This document shows positions 58,734 to 64,000 of a DNA stretch of 64,000 bases, piece by piece. Numbering within the stretch: position 1 is the stretch's first letter; each line of letters opens with the position of its first letter. The notes beneath the pieces are model-generated. The model was not told the DNA's origin. It did not search any database and saw only the letters and a list, made by a program, of their open reading frames with translations. Location of the stretch: contig RYFE02000020.1 in the NCBI GenBank assembly GCA_004138175.2, positions 1 through 64,000 of the forward strand, given 5' to 3'. The translations under genes were made by a program, and so were the position numbers. Origin of the DNA: Chloroflexales bacterium ZM16-3. GTDB lineage: Bacteria; Chloroflexota; Chloroflexia; Chloroflexales; Chloroflexaceae.

Positions 58734-58976
58734 TCAGAGCAGCGTCAGCGACTCATCCACGCAGCGCTGCCGAAGAGCCCCGTCGTCGGTATTGATCGGG
58801 ATGCCGCCGGCCCGCCGCGCCTGGCGGATCACCTGCTCCAGCGACGATGTGTAGCTGCGGCGGCTAACCCCGCCATGCTGATACACAACACAGTAACGCC
58901 CGTCGGGCTCGCGGGTGACGGTCAGGTAGGCATGATCTGGCTGTGCGCCATCAGCTACGAGCTGCGCTTCCGCCAT
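58734..58976 (-). CDS. Hypothetical small protein, 80 residues
   Basis: Start ATG 58976 with GAGAGG upstream; the frame extends to 59072 without a ribosome site. Beta-rich first half (HAYLTVTREPDGRYCVVYQHGG) and a helical end (SSLEQVIRQARRAGG). Family not recognised; same strand as the two small genes downstream. Confidence 0.5.
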   Translation of the reverse strand: MAEAQLVADGAQPDHAYLTVTREPDGRYCVVYQHGGVSRRSYTSSLEQVIRQARRAGGIPINTDDGALRQRCVDESLTLL

Positions 58977-59331
58977 AGAGGACCTCTCTTGTTCGATGTG
59001 GCTGTGCGCCACCAGCGTTGGTACAGACGACGGCTTTCCCTCCCGAGGCGGCCAAGAGACGCCCAGGGCCATCGCGAGGGCCGAGGCACAGTCTGTATGC
59101 GAGGTATAGCAGAGGAGGGCGGCGCGATGCCGCGCCTGAGATCTGGATACTTATAGCATAGCACATTTTGTGCTAATCAGATAGGGACAAAAGGCGTGCA
59201 TTCCGTGCTATACTGGGCTCACCACAGCGCGAACCGATTCCCCATCCGTAGGCTTCGCCCCTCTTGGCTCGCCAACCTCCGGCTGTAGTTGCTCGCGTGC
59301 GCCACTGACTGCGTCGTGGAGAAGGAGCTCT
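58977..59331. other. 355-bp non-coding stretch with a promoter
   Basis: No convincing gene. An extended -10 TGC-TATACT (59206-59214) faces the 75-residue gene, predicting a leader of about 110 nt; no good -35. Confidence 0.45.
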
Positions 59332-59559
59332 ATGCCAGAGAGTACATTATCGGTGTACGAGGCCGCAGATTGGGGCGCGCGGATCGCCGGGGCGGTGATC
59401 GCGCGGAGAGATGCCCAGGGCATTCTCTTTATTGACGAGGTGCCGGTGGATACGGTTCAGGTGCGCGGGATGTTCAGCGTGCTTGGCTTCGCAGACGGGA
59501 AGACGCGGGTTGTGCTGAGCAGCTTTCTGCGCCTGGTGTCGAGCCCGGCGCGGGCCTAG
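59332..59559 (+). CDS. Hypothetical small protein, 75 residues
   Basis: ATG start 5 nt after GAAGGAG. Compact protein (VYEAADWGARIAGAVIARRD, ILFIDEVPVDTVQVRG) of likely beta character; no membrane segment. Family not recognised. Confidence 0.55.
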   Translation: MPESTLSVYEAADWGARIAGAVIARRDAQGILFIDEVPVDTVQVRGMFSVLGFADGKTRVVLSSFLRLVSSPARA

Positions 59560-59615
59560 AAATCGCCCAGTGCGGCACCGCCCGGCGGCTGAAGCCGCGG
59601 GCTGCGGTTCTGCAA

Positions 59616-59633
59616 AGGCCGCCTTCGCGGCCT
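59616..59633. terminator. 7-bp hairpin between convergent genes
   Basis: AGGCCGC/GCGGCCT with CTTC loop, between the 75-residue gene and arsJ. Confidence 0.4.
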
Positions 59634-59651
59634 CGCGCACGCAGCGCGCTA

Positions 59652-60947
59652 TCACTCGCCTGCGTCGGTGATGGTGATCGGGCGGGTGCGCGGGGCGGCC
59701 TCGGCCGGCAGCAGCAGCGAGAGCAGCCCGGCCGCCAGCACGAAGGCCACCGAGGCCAAGAGGCAGGCGATTAGCCCGCCGCTGGCCCCGTACTGGAGCC
59801 CGAGCTGGTAGAGCAGTCCCGAGAGCACTGTGCCTGCCAGCCGCCCTCCGGCGTTGGCCATGTAGTAGAAGCCCACGTTCATCGCCACCTTGTCGCTGTC
59901 GGTGTAGGCCAGGATGAGGTAGGAGTGGACCGCCGAGTTCAGGGCGAAGATCGCCCCGAAGGCGATCAGCCCGGCCACCACTGATAGGGTCGGGCTCACC
60001 CCCAGCATGAGGGCCAGGGCGATGCCCGCCGGGAATGCGGCCAGGGTGAAGGCCAGGCCAACCGCCGTGCGCCCATCCGGCTCGTGCTGGCCAGCCACCC
60101 GTCGGCGGATCAGCCCCGGCGTGCCCGCCTGCACCGCGCCGTAGCCGATCACCCAGGCCGCCAGGAAGCCCCCGGCCTGCCAGAAGTCCCAGCCCAGCAC
60201 ACCGGCTAGGTAGACCGGCAGCCCGACCACGAACCAGACATCGCGCGAGCCGAAGAGGAAGAGCCTGGCAGCCGCGAGCATGTTCACCGCCCGGTTGTGC
60301 GAGAACATCTGGCGGAACTTAGCCTTCTTGTTGGCCGCGCCCAGCTCGCCGCGAATGAGCGCGGCCGCCAGCAGTAGGGCCAGGGCCACGATCCCGGCGA
60401 GGGCCAGCAGACCGGCCTGAAATCCAACGAGGCTCAGCAGCAGCGCGCCCACAAAGAAGCCCACGCCCTTGATCGCGTTCTTGCTGCCGGTGAGCACGCT
60501 CACCCAGCGGTAGAGCTGCCCCTGGCTCTCGCCGGCAACCAGCTTCACCGCGCTCTTGCTGCTCATCTTCGTGAGGTCTTTGGCGATCCCCGAGAGCGCC
60601 TGGGCGGCCATCACATAGGGCACGCTCAGCCATGCCAGCGGGGCCAGGCCGAGCATGCCCAGGGCCAGGAGCTGCGCGCCCAGGCCGAGGAACAGGGTCG
60701 CCTTCAGGCCCAGCCGCGCGCCCAGGTAGCCGCCAAAGAGGTTGGTGATCACGCCGAACAGCTCGTAGAAGAGGAAGAGCGAGGCCACCGCGAAGGGCGA
60801 GTAGCCCAGCTGGTAGAAGTAGAACAGCACCAGGGTGCGGATGGCCCCGTCGGTGAGCGTGTCGGCCCAGTAGGCCATTGTGACGATAACGTAGTTGCGG
60901 CGGTCGGCGGACTTCTTGGCGTCAGACAGGTTCTCTGCGGCTGCCAT
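59652..60947 (-). CDS. arsJ: MFS transporter, ArsJ-type organoarsenical efflux permease
   Basis: 431 residues, 12 predicted membrane segments. The start (NYVIVTMAYWADTLTDGAIRTLVLFYFYQLGYSPFAVASLFL region) and the cytoplasmic loop after TM4 (AKDLTKMSSKSAVKL) resemble ArsJ. ArsJ exports 1-arseno-3-phosphoglycerate, the unstable product made when GAPDH uses arsenate, and it is characteristically encoded beside a dedicated GAPDH, as here (next gene upstream, same strand). That pairing is the main support. A MITE copy now separates the two genes. Confidence 0.85.
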   Translation of the reverse strand: MAAAENLSDAKKSADRRNYVIVTMAYWADTLTDGAIRTLVLFYFYQLGYSPFAVASLFLFYELFGVITNLFGGYLGARLGLKATLFLGLGAQLLALGMLGLAPLAWLSVPYVMAAQALSGIAKDLTKMSSKSAVKLVAGESQGQLYRWVSVLTGSKNAIKGVGFFVGALLLSLVGFQAGLLALAGIVALALLLAAALIRGELGAANKKAKFRQMFSHNRAVNMLAAARLFLFGSRDVWFVVGLPVYLAGVLGWDFWQAGGFLAAWVIGYGAVQAGTPGLIRRRVAGQHEPDGRTAVGLAFTLAAFPAGIALALMLGVSPTLSVVAGLIAFGAIFALNSAVHSYLILAYTDSDKVAMNVGFYYMANAGGRLAGTVLSGLLYQLGLQYGASGGLIACLLASVAFVLAAGLLSLLLPAEAAPRTRPITITDAGE

Positions 60948-60958
60948 AATTCCTCAAT

Positions 60959-60977
60959 GCAAGATGCAAGATGCAAG
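60959..60977. repeat. Heptamer repeat GCAAGAT, 2.7 units
   Basis: Short 7-bp tandem array between arsJ and the MITE. Confidence 0.65.
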
Positions 60978-60995
60978 CATCATCTACCCATTTTA

Positions 60996-61120
60996 CGCAG
61001 TAGAGCAGAAGAAACGCTGTCAGTTATCCGGTCATTCTGAGCGCAGCGAAGAATCCCGGCCGGGACGCTTCGCTGCGCTCAGCGTGACATGTGTGACAGC
61101 GTTCCTTCTGCGGTATTGCC
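60996..61120. mobile_element. MITE-like element, copy 3 (diverged)
   Basis: 125 bp with the same 25-bp terminal repeats (left CGCAGTAGAGCAGAAG, right CTTCTGCGGTATTGCC, several changes) and the same central GAATCCCGGCCGGGA block as copies 1 and 2. Its last base is the last base of the GAPDH stop codon (61120-61122). No clear target duplication remains. Confidence 0.75.
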
Positions 61121-62127
61121 TATAGCGAGATCGCCACCTTCTTCGCCAGCTCGGCGTAGCGGTTGGCGTAGCCCCACTCGTTGTCGTACCAGGCCAGGAT
61201 CTTCACCTGCGTACCGTTGGTGACCATGGTCGAGGGCGCGTCGATGATCGCCGAGCGCGGGTCGTCGCGGAAGTCCACCGAGACCAGCGGGCGCTCCTCG
61301 TAGCCGAGGATGCCGCGCAGCGGGCCGTCGGCGGCCGCCCGTAGCAGGCCATTCACCTCGGCGACGCTGGTGTGCCGGGCGACCTCGAAGACGCAGTCGG
61401 TCAGGCTGGCGTTGAGCAGGGGCACGCGCACGGCGATGCCGTCGAGCTTGCCCTGGAGCTCGGGGAAGATCATGCCGATCGCCGTGGCCGAGCCGGTGCT
61501 GGTGGGGATGAGCGAGAGCGAGGATGCCCGCGCCCGACGCAGGTCTTTGTGCGGCGTGTCGTGAATGCTCTGGGTATTGGTCATGTCGTGGATGGTGGTG
61601 ATCATCCCGTGGCGGATGCCGATGCCCTCGTGGATGACCTTGACCACCGGGGCCAGGCAGTTGGTGGTGCAGGAGGCGGCGGTGAGCAGGCGGTGCTGCG
61701 CGGGCTGGTAGAGACCGTCGTTGACGCCCATCACTACGTTCAGGGCATCGCCCTTGACCGGCGCAGCCACGATCACCTTCTTCACGCCGGCCCGAAAGTA
61801 TGCCTCCAGCTGCTCGGGTGTGCGGAACTTGCCGGTGGCCTCCAGCACGATCTCCACGCCAGCCTCGGCCCATGGCACCGCGCCGGGGTCCTTGATGCTG
61901 CTGTAACCGACCGGCGTCTCGCCGACGAAGAGCTGGCCGGCCTCGCCGCGCGTCTCGTGACCCCAGCGCCCGTGGATCGAGTCGAAGTGCAGCAGGTGGG
62001 CCGAGGTCGCCGCGTCGCCGCCGGTCTCGTTGATATGGACGAACTCTAGCTCCGGCCAGCCCCAGGCCGCCCGCAGCGCCAGCCGGCCGATCCGCCCAAA
62101 GCCGTTGATGCCTACCCGCACGCTCAT
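61120..62127 (-). CDS. ArsJ-associated glyceraldehyde-3-phosphate dehydrogenase
   Basis: 335-residue type I GAPDH. NAD-binding [17 protein letters not shown] start; catalytic Cys in [11 protein letters not shown]; His in the HDMTNTQS to [10 protein letters not shown] region; [12 protein letters not shown] near the end. The [20 protein letters not shown] start is like GAPDHs paired with ArsJ. With arsenate it would form 1-arseno-3-phosphoglycerate for export by ArsJ, a detoxification route that needs no reduction. A minus-strand TTGACA-16-TATAAT promoter lies upstream, divergent from the ArsR-ArsC gene. A housekeeping glycolytic role is not excluded. Confidence 0.9.
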   Translation of the reverse strand: MSVRVGINGFGRIGRLALRAAWGWPELEFVHINETGGDAATSAHLLHFDSIHGRWGHETRGEAGQLFVGETPVGYSSIKDPGAVPWAEAGVEIVLEATGKFRTPEQLEAYFRAGVKKVIVAAPVKGDALNVVMGVNDGLYQPAQHRLLTAASCTTNCLAPVVKVIHEGIGIRHGMITTIHDMTNTQSIHDTPHKDLRRARASSLSLIPTSTGSATAIGMIFPELQGKLDGIAVRVPLLNASLTDCVFEVARHTSVAEVNGLLRAAADGPLRGILGYEERPLVSVDFRDDPRSAIIDAPSTMVTNGTQVKILAWYDNEWGYANRYAELAKKVAISL

Positions 62128-62166
62128 CAGCCCCTCCTGATGTAAAATACAGCAGTCGCGATTGAT

Positions 62167-62194
62167 ATTATACCGGAGCGCCGGTGGCTGTCAA
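62167..62194 (-). promoter_or_regulatory. Divergent promoter for GAPDH-arsJ
   Basis: On the minus strand TTGACA (62194-62189), 16-bp spacer, TATAAT (62172-62167). A perfect consensus pair, so strong unless repressed. Confidence 0.8.
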
Positions 62195-62206
62195 TCATGC
62201 TCGTTC

Positions 62207-62240
62207 GTACTGAGGATGTGCCTTTAAATCAAGTACTGAG
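62207..62240. promoter_or_regulatory. Direct repeat GTACTGAG between divergent ars promoters
   Basis: Copies at 62207-62214 and 62233-62240, 26 bp apart, between the two -35 elements. Possible binding sites for the ArsR-ArsC fusion protein; inference only. Confidence 0.35.
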
Positions 62241-62244
62241 AGGC

Positions 62245-62273
62245 TTGACAGCGCCGCCCCATCGCGCTACGAT
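62245..62273 (+). promoter_or_regulatory. Promoter for the arsR-arsC fusion gene
   Basis: TTGACA (62245-62250), 17-bp spacer, TACGAT (62268-62273), 29 bp before the GTG start. Confidence 0.7.
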
Positions 62274-62302
62274 CAGCGCAGGGCAGATGTGGAGATACAA
62301 CA

Positions 62303-63052
62303 GTGAAGAATGATATATCTGGAGATGGGGCCGAGGGGGAGATCGCGGGGCTGAAGCTAATCGCCGACGAGACGCGCTGGCGCATCCTGCGCGCCCTGCG
62401 GCCGAGCGACCGGCAGGTGGGCGAGCTGGTGGCGCTCACCGGCCTGCCGCAGAACCTGGTCTCCTACCACCTGGGGGTGCTGCGGCAGGCCGGGATCGTA
62501 CAGCTGCACCGCAGCGACGCCGACGGCCGCGCGACCTACTACGGGATCAGCCTGGGCGAGCTGGGCGGGATCTACCGGCAGATCGGGGCCGACCTGGCCA
62601 TCCCAGCGCCCTTCGCGCCGAGCGAGCTGCCAGCGCGCACGGTGGTCTTCCTCTGCCGGGCCAACAGCGCCCGCTCGCAGATGGCCGAGGGCTGGCTGCG
62701 CGCGCTCACCGGCGGGCGGGTGACGGTGCGCAGCGGCGGGACGCGGCCCACCCAGCTGCACCCGCTGGCCAACCAGGTTATGGCTGAGGTCGGCGTCGAT
62801 ATCGGCCACCAGCAGGCCAAACTGATCGACACGCTCACCGACCTCGCGCCCGATATGGTGGTGACGGTCTGCGACATCGCCCGCGAGGAGTGCCCGCTCT
62901 GGCCCGATGTGGGCGCCCGCATGCACTGGAGCATCCCCGACCCGGTGGCCGTCGCGGGCGCAGAGGAGCGCCTGACCGCCTTCCGTGCCGTGCGCGACTC
63001 GCTGCGCGAGCGGGTGGACGGGCTGATCGCGCTGCTCAGATCACCAGGTTGA
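62303..63052 (+). CDS. ArsR-type regulator fused to low-molecular-weight-phosphatase-type arsenate reductase
   Basis: 249 residues, GTG start. Residues 12-90: ArsR winged helix (LKLIADETRWRILRAL, then SDRQVGELVALTGLPQNLVSYHL). Residues 112-247: arsenate reductase of the LMW-PTP fold with P-loop CRANSARS (C118, R124), second and third redox cysteines C190 (TVCDIA) and C197 (EECPLW), and Asp213 in IPDPV. The HTH half has no Cys pair of the usual CVC type, so arsenic may be sensed through the reductase cysteines. It overlaps the downstream convergent permease gene by 17 bp. Confidence 0.92.
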   Translation: MKNDISGDGAEGEIAGLKLIADETRWRILRALRPSDRQVGELVALTGLPQNLVSYHLGVLRQAGIVQLHRSDADGRATYYGISLGELGGIYRQIGADLAIPAPFAPSELPARTVVFLCRANSARSQMAEGWLRALTGGRVTVRSGGTRPTQLHPLANQVMAEVGVDIGHQQAKLIDTLTDLAPDMVVTVCDIAREECPLWPDVGARMHWSIPDPVAVAGAEERLTAFRAVRDSLRERVDGLIALLRSPG

Positions 63053-64000
63053 ACAGGTAGCCGATAGCGATGATCCCCGCCGAGACCACGCCGATGAAGG
63101 TGGCGATCAGGCGCGGCTTGAGCACCCGCCGCAGGATGATCATCTCTGGCAGGCTCAGGGCCACCACCGACATCATGAAGGCCAGCACGGTGCCCAGGGC
63201 CGCGCCTTTGGCCATAAGAGCCTGCACCACCGGGATCACCCCGGCGGCGTTGGCGTAGAGCGGCACGCCCAGCAGCACCGCCGCCGGCACCGACCACCAG
63301 GCATCCGCGCCCATCACCCCGGCCAGGGCGTCGGCTGGCACGAAGCCGTGGATGCCCGCGCCCACGGCGATGCCGATCACCACGTAGAGCCAGACCTTCC
63401 CGACAATCTCGCGGGTGCTCTGCCAGGCCTGGGCGAAGCGCTCGGCCCAGGTCGGCCGCTGCTCGGCCACCGCCCCGCCGCCGCCCTTGATCTGCCAGAC
63501 GAAGTCCTCGACGTAGCGCTCCATCTTCAGCCGGCCGATGATCACCCCCGCCACGATGGCGACGCTCAGCCCGGCGAGCAGGTAGAGCGCGGCTATGCCC
63601 CAGCCGAACATGCCGAAGAGCAGCACCAGTGCCACCTCATTCACCATCGGCGCGGCGATCAGGAAGGAGAAGGTGACGCCCAGCGGGATACCCGACTCGA
63701 CGAAGCCGATGAAGAGCGGCACGGCCGAGCAGGAGCAGAAGGGCGTGAGCACGCCCAGCCCGGCGGCGAGCACGTTGCCCACCCCCTCGCGCCGTCCGCC
63801 CAGCAGGGCGCGGGTGCGCTCCGCGCTGAAGAAGGAGCGCAGGGTCGAGATGGCGAAGATCATGCCGCCGAGCAGCAGCAGGATCTTGGGCACATCGTAG
63901 AGGAAGAAGGCCAGCGACTCGCCCAGGTGCGAGCCGCGCTCCAGGCCGATCAGCGTGAAGGTCAGCCAGTCGGCCAGGGGCTGAATGATGTTATAGGCGG
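63036..64000 (-). CDS. DUF318/ArsP-type permease (partial, N-terminus outside window)
   Basis: Integral membrane protein; 321 codons visible, running off the right edge. The signature TPFCSCSAVPLF is typical of the permease_1 (DUF318) family, whose ArsP members export organoarsenicals and whose other members handle Cu or Zn. About eight membrane segments are visible, with a second Gly/Pro-rich re-entrant region (LGVPLYANAAGVIPVV). A soluble loop of about 45 residues (MERYVEDFVWQIKGGGG onward) splits the two halves. The location in an arsenic locus favours arsenical export. Its 3' end overlaps the ArsR-ArsC gene by 17 bp in convergent orientation. Confidence 0.85.
   Translation of the reverse strand, partial: AYNIIQPLADWLTFTLIGLERGSHLGESLAFFLYDVPKILLLLGGMIFAISTLRSFFSAERTRALLGGRREGVGNVLAAGLGVLTPFCSCSAVPLFIGFVESGIPLGVTFSFLIAAPMVNEVALVLLFGMFGWGIAALYLLAGLSVAIVAGVIIGRLKMERYVEDFVWQIKGGGGAVAEQRPTWAERFAQAWQSTREIVGKVWLYVVIGIAVGAGIHGFVPADALAGVMGADAWWSVPAAVLLGVPLYANAAGVIPVVQALMAKGAALGTVLAFMMSVVALSLPEMIILRRVLKPRLIATFIGVVSAGIIAIGYLFNLVI

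Overview
The window is about 64 kb of high-GC bacterial DNA that most resembles a member of Chloroflexota (class Chloroflexia). This is an inference from gene families and architectures: NifJ-type pyruvate:ferredoxin oxidoreductase next to a dihydroorotate dehydrogenase-like protein, a B12-dependent ribonucleotide reductase, tandem membrane pyrophosphatases, and a cyclase-ATPase-TPR giant protein. No rRNA or marker gene fixes the taxonomy.

Layout. 0-4.5 kb: a PepSY-domain protein, a BlaI-type repressor, an OmpR-type two-component pair and a methyltransferase. 4.7-12.4 kb: a giant class III cyclase/ATPase/TPR protein and a secreted caspase-fold protease candidate. 12.7-17.3 kb: two different membrane pyrophosphatases in tandem. 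17.4-28.4 kb: cysteine desulfurase, Yip1 protein, SbcD-like nuclease, NrdJ interrupted by both a group I intron and an intein, RsfS, an SDR and citrate synthase. 28.6-34.7 kb: DHOD-like protein and NifJ on the minus strand, then a DUF2064 protein. 35-40.4 kb: a kinase/PP2C/VWA/FHA signalling operon. 40.56 kb: a selenocysteine tRNA gene (selC) with its own promoter.

Downstream of selC lies an accessory segment of visibly lower GC (about 41.1-49.4 kb). It holds a 1516-residue STAND-type protein with an N-terminal HEPN-like RNxxxH motif, a NACHT-type ATPase and 18 Sel1-like repeats, two unrecognised convergent genes, and between those a promoter-to-terminator unit for a roughly 100-nt structured RNA. 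I regard this as the best candidate for an undescribed, probably anti-phage, system. From 49.4 to 52.9 kb is a gene graveyard of truncated genes.

53-57.5 kb carries a partner-switching module (STAS, HATPase-STAS, membrane GAF-SpoIIE phosphatase). A phosphatase and several small unknown genes follow. The right end is an arsenic resistance locus (ArsJ, its partner GAPDH, an ArsR-ArsC fusion and a DUF318 permease).

Intergenic DNA has three recurring features: long, nearly perfect, gene-specific hairpins after genes, mostly without U-tracts; heptanucleotide tandem repeats; and three copies of a 116-125 bp MITE-like element, two of which are identical and flanked by 6-bp target duplications.
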